Assembly (NCBI GenBank): GCA_963675135.1
Contig: OY776124.1
Coordinates: 8,756,677 to 8,820,676, forward strand
From: Galeopsis tetrahit
Lineage: Eukaryota > Streptophyta > Magnoliopsida > Lamiales > Lamiaceae
DNA length: 64,000 bases
Direction of reading: 5' to 3'
Made by a program: the position numbers and the translations under genes. The notes beneath the pieces were generated by a model that did not search any database, was not told the DNA's origin, and worked only from the letters and a program-made list of their open reading frames with translations. Below, piece after piece: positions 1-12,127 of the stretch. Position 1 is the first letter of the stretch, and each line of letters starts with the position of its first letter.

Positions 1-19
1 TTCAGAACCTTAGACCTAA

Positions 20-332
20 GGTAAAGTCTAGTATGCACTCGAGTGCATGTTGTGCATCCTAGTCCATGTTGCACTTTTCAGTTTTACTGACTTACACTTT
101 TTGGTAAATGCATGTTGTGCATCCTAGTCCATGTTGCACTTTTCAGTTTTACTGACTTACACTTTTTGGTAAATGGTGTTGCACTTTTCAATTATTAAAC
201 TGTATAATAATATTTTTAGTAATAATTGAAAAGTGCAACACCATTTACCAAAAAATGTAAGTCAGTAAAACTGAAAAGTGCAACATGGACTAGGGTGCAC
301 AACATGCACTCGAGTCCATAGTAGATCAACCC
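20..332. mobile_element. Palindromic Mutator-type MITE, copy 1
   Basis: The two ends are inverted copies: left GGTAAAGTCTAGTATGCACT and, read from the other strand, right GGGTTGATCTACTATGGACT. The inverted arms continue inward for roughly 80 bases through blocks such as TTGCACTTTTCAG and GACTTACA. A perfect 9-base direct repeat, TAGACCTAA, flanks it at 11-19 and 333-341. A 9-base target duplication and long inverted ends are typical of non-autonomous Mutator-like elements. The left arm carries a 65-base tandem duplication (45-109 and 110-174). A second copy lies at 29419-29618. There is no coding capacity. Confidence 0.85.
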
Positions 333-968
333 TAGACCTAAATAGTGATGCTCTAACCATTTGAATTATTTCAATTCGTCATTAATTACACATTTTAAAA
401 AAAAGAATTAAAATTATTTGTACACACTCAATATGAAATAACTCATAAAATTAATATTTTTACAATATAGTTTAATTTAAAAAATATAACTCATTTTGAA
501 CCCATATTTTTCACTAACTCACTTATACCCTACACCAAATTACATAAATTACTTCTTCTTTCTTTAATTGTGATTCAATTGCACTATATAATTGAGTTCG
601 TAAAACTCGCTTTAAAATAATGTATCGTTCAAGACATATAAATCATCACCGGACGGAGGGTGTAATTTTTTAAAAAATTAAGCCTTATTTTCCACCTCAC
701 TCAATTGCTAGACAAAAGTGGGGTTAGTGGGGCATATTGACTTGTTCGTTGTGATTAATAATAAAATCCCTTTTATTGCAAAAAAAAAAAGTGTCACTAT
801 TTAATTTCTCAGCTTTAACGCGTACGTGCTGCCAATTTTTCTCATTTCACTCGGAAACTCCCACTTTTTTGCTTTTCTATTTAATACAGAGTATCTTTCA
901 ATACCAAAATTATCTACTCTCACAAAATAAAATAAAACAAATTTTCCAAAAGAAATTAAAATATCAAA
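333..968. other. Intergenic, upstream of the NAC gene
   Basis: AT-rich sequence between the MITE and the NAC start codon. It must contain the NAC promoter and leader. I see no clear TATA box; a weak candidate TATTTAATA lies near 878. Nothing else is recognisable. Confidence 0.4.
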
Positions 969-1760
969 ATGGAAATAGGATTCCGATTTTACCCTACAGA
1001 AGAAGAACTCATTTCTTTCTACCTCCACAACATGCTTCAAGACAAAATGAGCAACAACATTAATATTAATCGTGTTATTCCACTCGTCGACATATACAAT
1101 CTCGACCCGTGGCAGCTACCACGTACGTACTGTTTTTAGTCGAGCTCAAACTTCAAGTACTAGTTATAATTTATTTATTTTTTTAAATGCAGAGCATTGT
1201 GGTGAGGTTTGCCGTGGGGATACAGAGCAATGGTTCTTCTTCATGCCAAGGCAGGAGAGGGAGGTACGAGGCGGGAGGCCGAGTCGAACCACTGATTCGG
1301 GGTACTGGAAGGCGACGGGCTCACCGAGTTACGTCTACTCGTCGGATAATAAGGTGATCGGAGTGAAGAAGAGCATGGTTTTCTATAGAGGGAAAGCTCC
1401 TACGGGAAGAAAAACTAAATGGAAAATGAACGAGTATAGAGCCATTAACCAAGATTCTACGACTTCCATTCCGATGGTACGGTCAATTTTATTATTTTCA
1501 CTTTATGTTCGTTGTGATAGTTCAATTTTATCATTCTTTATTTTTTTTTTTTACTACTTTATCATCACTTATTTCATGTTATTGTTATACACATATATAA
1601 ACTAATCAACATTCATTAAAATTCGTGTGTGCAGTTGAGGCACGAAATGAGCGTGTGTCGGGTTTACGTGGTGTGGGGGAGCTTTAGGGCGTTTGATCGA
1701 CGCCCAACTCATGTTGCAGAAACTTCTTCCTCAAGGATTAATGGGCCACAAGATGAATGA
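969..1760 (+). CDS. NAC090: NAC transcription factor, short NAC090-like
   Basis: Predicted DNA-binding plant transcription factor of 187 residues. Exons are 969-1122, 1193-1476 and 1635-1760, with GT-AG introns in the usual NAC positions. The five NAC subdomains occur in order: A (GFRFYPTEEELISFYL, residues 4-19), B (RVIPLVDIYNLDPWQLP), C (WFFFMPRQEREVRGGRPS then GYWKATGSP), D (KVIGVKKSMVFYRGKAPTG then KTKWKMNEYR) and E (CRVY in exon 3). The start is the first in-frame ATG and directly precedes subdomain A. The C-terminal tail after the NAC domain is only about 30 residues, far shorter than the activation region of most NAC proteins. Short tails are known in the ANAC090 group, which the sequence resembles most. 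The orthology is from memory; the family call is firm. Confidence 0.88.
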
Positions 1761-2804
1761 ATGAATGAAATGCACTGTTTTTTACTGCACCAAATTTACT
1801 GCAGAGAAATCAGGGTCGAATTAATTCGTGTAGAATGTTGTAATATAATTTTGTAAAAACATGAATTTTTGGGTAGGGTTGGAGATTTTAAATTAGAACT
1901 ATTTAAGACTAGTGGGATGGATGAATAAATTTTTTATTTTTAAAAAAAAAAAAATTTTTTGGACAATAAAATAGATATTGACTTCAAGTTCAAGGTAAAT
2001 GAGAATACCTTCTTTTTAATTTTTATTTTAATTTTTATTACTCAACGGCTGAACTATTCTGCCTACACAACCTACAAAGGTTGATCTATTATTATGTCTA
2101 GGTTTAATTGTAAAAAAAAAAATCATCACCTTATAAGTATTTATTAACTTTAATATGTTTTTTTCTTTGCAGTTTGATAAATTTTATAAGATGCATTCAT
2201 ATATTTTTCGATCAATTTTAATTTGACGTTACGCCTAAAATTGTGTGCGATTAGAAAAAAAAGTAATATAACATATGAAAAAAATACTTTTGTTTTGATT
2301 AGAAAATAATAAAGCAATATAACACGGGGAAAAAATTAAGGAATTAGAGGAATAAATATAATTTTAGTTAATGCATAATTTGTGCGAAACACGTTAATGT
2401 TAATGCACGTCAGAGGAATAAATACGATTATAGAAATTGTTTTGTTTTGCAAAACTTCTTCATTAATTAATTTTGTTTTTATATAAAATTATTTAGATAT
2501 TATAGAGATAAGAGAGTTTTTAGATAGAAAACACCAAATCAATACCCATATTATCAAAGCGTAAAGATGGAGAAATTTCATCGAAAAAAAAATTTGATGT
2601 ATTTGGTGTGCAATTTATGTAAAAATGCTTTTAAAAAACGTGTCTTTCATTAAAGTAAAAATTATTTGATGGTCTACGTGTGGACAACGTGGCGAGTTCG
2701 CCGATTTCGGCGCCAAGTTAAATTAAATTTTGCCGAAAAATGTATTTGTGCATCGAATTGCAAAAGATAAAAACTTGGTGTATCAAATTACAAAGAAAGA
2801 AATG

Positions 2805-3047
2805 ATACTACCTATGTGACACTCTGTCCATCAAAAGTGTGCTCACTTTTTTTTATATATGTTTTTAAAAAAATTATATTTTAATTATAAAAAAGATATG
2901 TGAAGCAACTAGTAAATAATATTGATATACTCAGTCTTGTTAATAAAATAGAAAAAATAATCAAAATTTAACTATTTAAATAGAATAAACACGTTTTTTT
3001 TTTTGGATAAAAAAAAATGAGCACATTTTTTGTGAACGAAGGAAGTA
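2805..3047. mobile_element. Degenerate Stowaway-like MITE
   Basis: The left part reads TACCTATGTGACACTCTGTCC followed by AAAAGTGTGCTCACTTTTT. The right part ends ATGAGCACATTTTTTGTG then GAACGAAGGAAGTA. The inner GTGCTCA / TGAGCAC blocks are inverted and the outer ends resemble decayed CTCCCTCCGT ends. Boundaries are approximate. Confidence 0.5.
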
Positions 3048-3234
3048 TGTTTTAATTGATAAATTTAGTGGTGATTTTTTTTTTTTTTTTTACAATTAAC
3101 CCTAATATCCACACATTTAAAGGAAACAATTGCTCCATTCATTTCACGATAATTACTAGTATTTAAATATTAATTTGGAAGAAAACAAGATACACTAAAT
3201 AAAGACAAAAAATTAAAATAAAAGGTGAATAGTA

Positions 3235-3555
3235 CTCCCTCCGTTTTTTAATAAGTGTCACTTTAACTTTTTAACTAATTTTAAAAAAAGTGTCATTCTG
3301 AGTTTTTTTCTTTAATTTTGACTATTTTACCCTTACCTATTTACCATATACATTGTTCATAAATAAATTCCATAAATATTGTTTATACCAAAATTAATTT
3401 GATTTATGAATACTAGCTACATTCTTGACCACATTCCTCATCAAACAAAATTTCTATATCAAAATTAGTTATAATTAATGAAGGGTAATATAGACCATAA
3501 TTTATAATATTAATTTATTAAAAAAAGTCAAAATGACACTTATATTAAATATAAT
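3235..3555. mobile_element. Stowaway-type MITE, right end eroded
   Basis: Begins after a TA with CTCCCTCCGTTTTTTAATAA and then GTGTCACTTT. The right side carries the inverted block AAAATGACACTTATATTAAA but lacks a clear GGAGGGAG terminus. The CTCCCTCCGT end and TA target are the hallmark of plant Stowaway (Tc1/mariner-derived) MITEs. Confidence 0.6.
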
Positions 3556-4022
3556 AACTTACTTTACTTATGTTTGTGGAACTAACGAAATGTTTTAGAT
3601 AATTGGATAAGCAGGTGACATGCGTAATGACATTAAAAAAAAAAAAAAAAAAAAGCATTTTGTATGAAAAGGTAAGGCAAGTAAATGGAGAAATGTTTTG
3701 AAAGTAAAATACTCGTGCTTGACTTTTTAAAATAGGTCAACTTTAAACTTAATTGAAATTGAAAATTATTTATTGGTCCGACCGCTTGCTTGCGTTGTTG
3801 CACGTACACGTGACGAAGGACCATTTTGCCATTCTATGTAGCATTCATATCATTATCAAGACTAGGTCCTCAACGTCAATTCATAGTAGTATATTCCCTC
3901 ATTTTCATTTTTAGTCTTACATTTAAAAAAAATATATATATAGGTTCTAAGAAATATAATATTCCATTCATAAAATTTAGAGAAAATGTAAAAATATAGA
4001 AAGAAATAAAGATACACCTGAT

Positions 4023-4110
4023 AGAAAAAATGTTGAGAGATAGTGAAGTATTGCCAATTGATATTTAGAAAAAATGTTGAGAGATAGTGAAGTATTGCCA
4101 ATTGATATTT
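4023..4110. repeat. 44-base tandem duplication
   Basis: Two adjacent 44-base copies (4023-4066 and 4067-4110), both containing TGTTGAGAGATAGTGAAG and TTGCCAATTGATATTT, with no difference that I can see. This looks like a recent local duplication. Confidence 0.85.
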
Positions 4111-4889
4111 TTATTTTTTTAATCGTACATGCTAACTATTGAATATTGTCAGCATACATGGTGGGAGGTAGTCGTTGACGTTGTCATTTGTCAACATACG
4201 AGCATTGGGTATGACCCGTGTTGAGGCCCATTATAGGCATTCAGATTTCAATGTATATAGGATTGAGGATTATATCGGCAAAGATGCAAGCAATTGTAAA
4301 ATTGGTGCCATCAAATTAGCTTATAATTGAGTCGTAGTCACCTAATATCATATGAGTTGCTTTGGTTTGTACATGATATTATAATTTATCTGGTCTTTAT
4401 AGAGCTTGACGTTGTTTAAAGTTATTTTTTGTTACTATTTTATCATTTGAGTCACTTTTAGATTCATGACTTGATGGAATGGGTTAGGAGATACATAGGA
4501 CAAAATTAAAAAAATTACCACAATATAATTCAAATATTAATCATATCAAATTGACTTCAAATGAGAGTTCATTGTATATAAAATGTTGCATAGATGGTCC
4601 ACTTAATTAATTATGTAGACAATTCTTCAAATAAGTAAAACTAATTAGGAATTATCTTAGCTGTCACCCAATAATATCTATTTTCCAGTTGTATTTTGTG
4701 TGCGTGTTAGGCCAGAAACAATCACCAGATCGAGTCCAGATTATGACGTTTATGGTCTTCCTATTATTATTTTTAAATGGCTTTATTTATGCTTAATCTT
4801 ATTTCAATACATGAAAATTAATAGAAATACAGGAAATATATAAACTTCCATTGATGCAAAAGTCGGTGTCTAGACCCGAATAAGCGTTA

Positions 4890-5775
4890 AACAGCTGTAT
4901 ATGACACCAAATTTGAATCAAACAATAAAATCATTCCCAATCATCAAATTCAAATTTTAATGTTACTTTTTTTTATTTATATTTTATTAAATATTTGTTT
5001 ATCATCGAATATATAATTTCATATTTATATTAAATTAATTAAACAAAAAAAAGTGTTATATTTAATATAAAAATATATAAAAAAATCAATGAAACAAAAC
5101 ACCAAATTCAATTGCATAAAATATAAATTACATCATAATATAATTTGAGTGGTTTCAAAATGAGCAGCTTAAAATTATGCAAGCAAGTTCTCATCAATCT
5201 GAATCTCAATCTGAAAATCTCTCCACCTCATTTGGACAATATTTTATTAATATTTGAGAGTTTGAAAGTAGTATATCCCAATATTATTAAAATTCATAGT
5301 AATTATGTTTAAGTTATTTCATTTGCTTATTTTTATTTACGTTAATTTTCTACTGTATTTTGTCATTTAAATCCGTAGTATATATGCATGTTTTTATCTT
5401 ATTGTATTTTGTAATTTAAATTTATAATATGTATTTTTGTTTTCTATTGTATTTTATAATTTAAATTATTAACGTTGTCTTGCAATTAAATTATATGCTT
5501 TTAAATTAATAATATTTCAGAATTATTAGTCATAAAATTTAAAATTATTTTACAAAAAAATATAAACAAGAGGGTAAATTGACAACAAACAACAAATTAA
5601 TAAATTAAATAGATAAAAAAAATTGAGTTGAGATTTGAGTTGTTGGCAAATTTGCCACCAAAATCAGAATGGTGGCAAATTGCTACCAACATTGAGTATG
5701 CATTGGAGCTGTGTTTTAATGTTAGTTTGCAAATTAGAGGCGGCATTGGAGATGTCCTAAATATTTTTTTGACTA
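4890..5775. repeat. Dispersed AT-rich repeat, copy 1
   Basis: This segment is collinear with 60100-60985. Shared blocks are ACACCAAATTTGAATCAAAC, TATTAAATATTTGTTTATCAT, AATCAATGAAACAAAAC and TCAATTGCATAA. A long AT-rich middle follows with TAATTTAAATTATTAA and GTTGTCTT, then an end with TTGCCACC and CATTGGAGATG. Copy 1 carries about 180 extra bases (near 5130-5310). No coding capacity. Probably a non-autonomous DNA element, class unknown. Confidence 0.6.
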
Positions 5776-7379
5776 AAAATCAGTTTAAACGGCCGTCTAA
5801 GCGCTTTTTTTAACGTAGAAGTTCGATTTGAACAATTTATAACATTTACACTTATTCTAATAACCTAGCAAAGGGCAAAGGGTGCATACTATGTTTATCA
5901 GTGAGGCGTCCAAGCACCCCAACACTAGATGATATAAAAAAAAGTAAAAAAATAAATCAAAATTAGATATTAACTCACCCCCCTGAACGTTCCATGCCTT
6001 CAAGGGTGTTTGTCCGTCCTTCTCCACAATGTGACATTTGTCATTTTATCATTGTAGATTATTTTTTTTATATAAATTTTATAATTTTAGTTTTATAATA
6101 TTATTAATAAAATAAGTATATATATATATATATATTAAACTTCATATTGATATATTTTGTATCACAATTTCATATTCTCTTCTAATTTATTTTTCTTCAA
6201 TTTTTTACTCAATCACTTTCTATTATGAATTCAAATCATTCAAATTATTTTTCATACTCTTTAAATTAACTTATTGTAGTTTATTTTAATTGTATGGTAA
6301 AATATTTTTTATTATAATTTATAAATTATTAATTCCAAATAATTTAATAGATTTCTTATATCTTTTAAATATAATAAAAATTAATTACATATAAATATAT
6401 AATTAAAAATATAATATATTTGAAGGTTGAGGTGGATGGTTGATAAAGTATAAAAAAAGAAAAAGTAGAATGGTGTGTATATGGTGGAGAGAGAAATTAT
6501 TTATTTATTAAAAGATTGAAGGCTTACTGTACACTTAAATTGAAAATTATATATATATATATATTTTTAGGTAAAATAAAAATTAACAATGTTTTAGAAA
6601 TATTTCGACAATTAAAATTACACCTTCATTTTCAAATTTAATATCTTTCGTATCCCAAATTTTAAACTTTAAACCCGCATGCAATTGTTGGTTATACAGA
6701 TGAATGTATTGATAAAAAAAAAAAAAAAAAAAATCGAATGGGAATAACTTGGACATAGCAATTTGGACACTCCATAAAGGAAATATCTTCATAACCTTCG
6801 CCCTCAAAATATAGTCTTATTTACATGCCATTATTTCCACACTCAATCAACTTTTTACTTTACTTTATTTATAAAATTTTACAAAACTACTTCTTTTTAT
6901 GAAAAAAATTATTTTATCTTTACACCGCAACACTTTTATTTTATCTAATTTTTCTTTAAACATGTAAAAAAAATGTGAACATACTTTATTGGAACACTAG
7001 AAATGAGTTTTTTTTTTTTTTTTTGTCAATTCTAATTAAATACCTCATTTTATCTCGGTCAACAAATAATTTCTCCATTTTTTTAAAATTGAAGCAATAA
7101 TGTATAGTCTATAAATTTTTTATTTTGTCATTTTAATACAATATTTTCTCCAACTCTTAATTAAATTATTTATATTATATCAATTATTTAATAACGAAAA
7201 TGAAAATGTAATTAACCCTCGGACGATATTCGTATGTAGAAAGAAAACCCCTGGCAAAATAACGTGGTTGACGATTTTACCTATTTTGAATCCAACCAAT
7301 CATAGCTGATTGCATCAATCATTTCTGAAATCTCAATTTTTGCATTTCCCTATTGTAATTACTCACTCTAGGATTGGCG

Positions 7380-10072
7380 ATGGCGATTCTCTATGCGGTG
7401 GTGTCGCGCGGGACGACGGTGCTTGCAGAGTTCAGCGCCGTCACGGGTAACACCGGCGCGGTCGTACGCCGTATACTCGAGAAGCTCACGGATTCTGATC
7501 CGGCGGAGTCGAGGCTGTGCTTCTCCCAGGATCGCTACATCTTCCACATCCTTCGCTCCGATGGCCTTACATTTCTTTGTATGGCTAACGACGCCTTCGG
7601 AAGTAAGCCTCTGTTTGGAATTAGGTTTTATTTCGTGGGTTAGGGTTTAGTGCATTGTCTGAGTGTGAATTAGGTTTAATTTCGTGGTTTAGGGTTTAAT
7701 TGACCTTAACGTCTACTGATTTTAGATATTGTTGTCGTAGTCACTTTACTTTATTTTGTGCGGTTTTACTTTATTTGGGAACTGTTTAAGAATTCTGAGA
7801 AAATTTAAATTTATTTATGCAAAGTTACTCATCTTTAACATGGATGGCAATTATTTGATCCAGGAAGGATCCCATTCTCGTATTTGGAGGATATTCAAAT
7901 GAGATTTATGAAGAATTATGGGAAAGTAGCTTCTTATGCACCTGCTTATTCGATGAACGATGAATTCTCTAGAGTGCTGCACCAGCAAATGGAGTTTTTC
8001 TCTAGTAATCCCAGTGCAGATACGCTCAACCGTGTAAGAGGAGAAGTTAGTGAGGCAAGTAGAAGTCGGCACCTTCTCTTCTTTATCATCTTTGAAAATA
8101 TGAAATGTCTAAAGATTCAATCCATTTATGTTTTATTATTGCATGCCCATGTTAATGAGGTGGCTGTGTGTTTTGAGTGTCTTCTAATTTATTAGGCAAC
8201 CAGTAACTTCTTTTGATATGAATGTGAACAATTTGGTTTTAGGCTAGACGTCTAGCTGGAGTTTGTAGAAGTGTAAGGCCTTGAAATGTTTGTTTCATTT
8301 TGATGATTTGAATTTCCTGTTCACAGCGTTTCAATTATAGTGTGCATTCTGCTGTTCTGTAAAGTTTGGTCCGACTCAATACAATCTCTCAGTCTCTACT
8401 TTGCTGCAAACATACTTTCATGAGCTACATGTGCAAAGTTGTAAGTTAGCAATTGCATAGTTGTTTTCTTTGACACATGATTTCTAAATGATGTTGCCCC
8501 TTAAGTCATTTTCTGCAAATCTTTTACCAAATACCCAATTTGTACAATATAAATGCATGGATTATACATATGCCTGTTTCCATCCTGAAAAGATATTCAT
8601 GCCCTTACTTAAGTAATTATAGCAAATAGGGTTTATTCTAAGCAGAACACAGTTCTACATAGAAACAACCAGGTAATAGGACTTTAGAAATAGGAAAAAA
8701 CAATACGTAGATTCCTAAGTTTCCTTTTATTACTGGAATAATACCAGACCAAACTATGTCTGAGCTATTTGTATCCTACTACTGGATGTAAAACTGGACT
8801 AGACATTACCCTAGCTATTTTTTCAATTACATGTTATTATGTATTTATTGTAAAATACTCGATCAGTAATTTGTGATCTTGGAGAGTTGAAGTAATATAT
8901 GAATGTGCAGATCTTTTATTATAATATTGTTTCAGTAATCAATATATCAATCCTTCCTCGTTCTTATTACTGAACTTCTATGAGCATGACACCTGAATCA
9001 TGGTTCAGGTACGTACAATAATGGTGGATAACATTGACAAGATACTAGAGAGAGGTGACAAAATTGAGCTTCTTGTTGACAAAACAGCAACCATGCAAGA
9101 TAGTGCATTCCACTTTAGAAAACAATCAAAGCGCCTCCGTCGCGCTCTATGGATGAAGAATGCCAAGCTATTGTGAGTATAATAATGTTTATTCATCATG
9201 TCAAATTTATATCTAAAATATAAGACACCAAACATTTCTTTTTCCTGGTGGTTAATTTCATGAAAGCAACACTTACATTATTTGAGTTTTTCCTTCAAGT
9301 AGATAGATGCTCTTATAGATATCACTGAGACAATATTCTAATGTTTGGCTGATTGGGAAATTTTGTGAAAAGATCTGCTCTGTTTCAAATATGTTTCTTT
9401 TCTCTATCTTTTCAATATATTTTTGTCTCTCATTCATTATTTTGGAACATATACAATGCACCTCTGTGTATTTGAGCATACAAAGAATTTTCTTGACCTT
9501 GTACCCCGGGGAACACATTTCCTCAGACCCTTTTATGAGTTTATCTATGAATTTCAGTTCCCTTTTAGGCTTTTATTAATATATCGCTAATTGCAAATCT
9601 TGCAACATAGTCAACGACTCAACCTAGACATGGATTTCTTATTATATGTCCCAGCTATCATCAATGGAAGGTAAGAGATGCTAATCTATTACTTCCATTT
9701 CTCCTGTCTTGCTAATGGTTTTCTCTGTTTCATTTCCATTAGGGTTGTTTGCCAGCTATAATAAGATTTTTTGAGCATCTTGTTTTTAGACGAAGAATGT
9801 GTTTCTTTCCATTGTGGTACATTTCTCAAATATGAAGTCTTAGACTCTTGTGGCATTAGTAGGCAGTAGCTGACTATAACTACAGCAACAGATGGCTATC
9901 AATTTGGAGAGAGTGAATAACTGTTAATTGGACCCGTTGAAGCATAGCTATTGAACTAAATTGCTTTATGCTTCGCAGGGCTGTGCTGACGTGTCTGATT
10001 GTTCTACTCCTGTACTTCATAATTGCGGCAGCATGTGGAGGCATCACTCTACCTTCATGTCGGTCCAAGTAG
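7380..10072 (+). CDS. VAMP714: VAMP714-type R-SNARE (longin family)
   Basis: Tail-anchored vesicle SNARE of 223 residues for membrane fusion in the Golgi/endosome/vacuole pathway. Exons are 7380-7602, 7864-8054, 9009-9172 and 9979-10072. The longin domain spans about residues 1-120, starting MAILYAVVSRG. The R-SNARE helix spans about 139-195, with the zero-layer Arg at about residue 153 in ILERGDKIELL and the highly conserved TATMQDSAFHFRKQSKRLRR. A hydrophobic anchor at about 193-212 is followed by a short luminal tail ending CRSK. The protein is near-identical to remembered Arabidopsis VAMP714. The ATG at 7380 matches the family start. Intron 2 has a GC donor (GAG then GCAAGT at 8055) with an AG acceptor; no GT donor keeps both the frame and the conserved residues. 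Confidence 0.95.
8055..9008 (+). other. GC-AG intron of VAMP714
   Basis: The donor is GAG followed by GCAAGT, the strong consensus for the minor GC-AG class spliced by the U2 machinery. The acceptor is GGTTCAG at 9002-9008. Using the nearby GT at 8046 would remove three conserved residues, and using the GT at 8059 would shift the frame. Confidence 0.85.
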
Positions 10073-10963
10073 GCTGTAGTGGTATGCGTTTGATGATCAT
10101 GTTCGATGTATCAAAGTTGTTTGTCCGAATGCCTCAGGTGACTTATGGCGGCTTCTCAGTTTCAATGGAAGCATGATGGTACCAGATTATTTTCTAAATT
10201 CCCCTGTTGCTGTAACGCGGTGTGATGGAAAACTGAAAAGCATAATGTCATCTAGTAAATAGCCGTTGCTCTTCCCTTCCTCTTACGTGGACACAAAATG
10301 TTGGGAGGTTTCGCTCTTTATTTATTTTTTAGCGACTGTTTCCAATGTACCCCAGAACCCCTTTCGATCGTGCTGTATCTAAAAACTAAAGAAAGTGTGG
10401 ATGAAATAAAGGTTTGCTTGTATGTGATTTGGGACTGATTTTCTTCAAATTTAACTAGGCAGAATTTCATAAGTAAAGATTGTTTATGTTATCCTATTCA
10501 AGTTTGGAGGCATCAGTGTGACTTGTAATATTACTACCAGAGGGTCATGTTTTTTTATTTTTTTACCCCTCTCCTTCTTCGATACTGTTCCGTTCCAACT
10601 TCGCAACGACATTGTAGTGGGCGGTGGGATTGGTCCGGCAGATGTAATGCCTAAAAAGCAATTATTCAATTTGTTTCCCATTACTATCTATCACTTTCAG
10701 CACCTAAACTTAGGTCCACATAGGAGTAGGAAGGGCCAGGCTCAGATAAGTTTTACAAAAAAAAAAGGTTTGGGCGGTTACATAATTCTTAGGCCCTGGG
10801 CGATACATTTTTTTTTTTAAGTCTAGATCTTACCTTTTTAATAAATAAGTTTTTTTTTTTTTAAGTCTTGTTCATACCTTTTTAATAAATAAATTTAATC
10901 TGAAAGTCTTGCATTTTTTGTTCTATTGGTGCTTTAAAAAAAAATCTACAACACTTTATTATC

Positions 10964-11388
10964 TCAATAACAAATTTATCAAATGCTCAAAAAATATATA
11001 TATATATTTAAATGTTTTTTCAACTATTGCAAATGAATATATAATAGTCAATAACAAATTTATCAAATGCTCAAAAAAAATACTCCCTCCGTCCCACTAT
11101 AAGTTTCCCACTTTCCTTTTTTGGATGTTCCACTATAAGTTTCTCATTCCATTTTTGGTAAATTATTTTCTCTCTCCTAATCACATCACTTATACTTTAT
11201 TTATTATTTTATTATACTTCATCTCATACTAATCTATTATTTTCTCTCTCACCATCACATCACTTGTACTACATGTATTATTTTATCATATTTCTTAATT
11301 AAAACACCCAAAAGAAGTGAGAAACTTATTCAGAGGGAGTATATATTTAAATGTTTTTTTCAACTATTGCAAATGAATATATAATAGT
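10964..11388. repeat. 84-base tandem duplication split by a MITE
   Basis: Unit 1 is 10964-11047, starting TCAATAACAAATTTATC and ending GCAAATGAATATATAATAG. Unit 2 starts at 11048 with the same bases, is interrupted after 11082 by a Stowaway element, and resumes after the TA at 11340-11341 with TATTTAAATG, ending with the same GAATATATAATAG by 11388. Unit 1 therefore shows the uninterrupted state. Confidence 0.85.
11083..11339. mobile_element. Stowaway MITE, 257 bp
   Basis: Terminal inverted repeats are left CTCCCTCCGTCCCACTATAA and, on the other strand, right CTCCCTCTGAATAAGTTTCTC. They are flanked by the TA dinucleotide at 11081-11082 and 11340-11341. It sits inside the second unit of an 84-base duplication, so the empty site is preserved next to it. 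Confidence 0.9.
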
Positions 11389-11695
11389 GGAGTAGTTACT
11401 ATTATTAAACTTCCTTATTTTAATTATCACATATATTATATTTATTATATTTTTATATATAAATAGAATTAAGTAGATCAACTTGTTGGACTTACAATAA
11501 AGTTCAACCTCGATCTATTTAACTAAATAAGTTTCACAAAAAGTTTGAATCCGACTTAACTATTAAACGAACATAATTTTAATAAATCGAGTCATAAACC
11601 CCTGTCGAATAGTCTGATCTATTGACATTCCTACTTCCACGTTCCACACTTACACACTACACTCTCCACATGCAATTTATCTACCAAAAATATGA

Positions 11696-11825
11696 AGACA
11701 ATCACACCCTAATACTATTCGATTACTTTGGGTTTTCCTTTTTGGTGTTTTTTGAAATTTGTCAGACAATCACACCCTAATACTATTGATCACTTTAGTT
11801 TTCCCCTTTTGGTGTTTTTTAAAAC
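11696..11825. repeat. 68-base imperfect tandem duplication
   Basis: AGACAATCACACCCTAATAC starts at 11696 and again at 11764. Both copies end near TTTTTGGTGTTTTTT, with a few differences between them. Confidence 0.8.
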
Positions 11826-12127
11826 GGATAGGTTTTTAAGTGGAAATTTTTAATCTATAAAATTGTATTATTATTATATTATTGTTAAATAAAATTATAC
11901 TAATAATTGTGTAATCACCGGGGCAGCTTTCCGAGCTTCCTTGTTGCTCCCACAGGCCACAACTAGATCATCAAGATTTATTTAAAAAATATTTTTTTTA
12001 TCATTGTTAATCGGAGATTGTAGTTAAGCCTTTGTGATGACCCACTGATTCCTACGACGGCCAAAAGAGCATCAATTTCAATTAATTCAACTCATTGTTT
12101 GGGAATCTGGGATTCTTTTCAGTTTTG

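Larger units (their letters stand above)
1761..7379. other. Long AT-rich intergenic region with repeat debris
   Basis: I find no convincing gene in these 5.6 kb. Recognisable contents are two Stowaway-like elements (about 2805-3047 and 3235-3555), a 44-base tandem duplication (4023-4110), a dispersed repeat (about 4890-5775), several poly-A/T and AT microsatellite tracts (for example 6118-6135 and 6549-6564), and the VAMP714 promoter at the right end. The short reading frames here are low-complexity Phe/Tyr/Asn strings and are not credible proteins. The segments 4130-4880 and 5800-6500 hold nothing I can name. Confidence 0.55.

Noticed and set aside
776..1063. 95-residue frame overlapping NAC exon 1
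   Set aside because: It is in a different frame from the NAC domain and reads leader and poly-A sequence.
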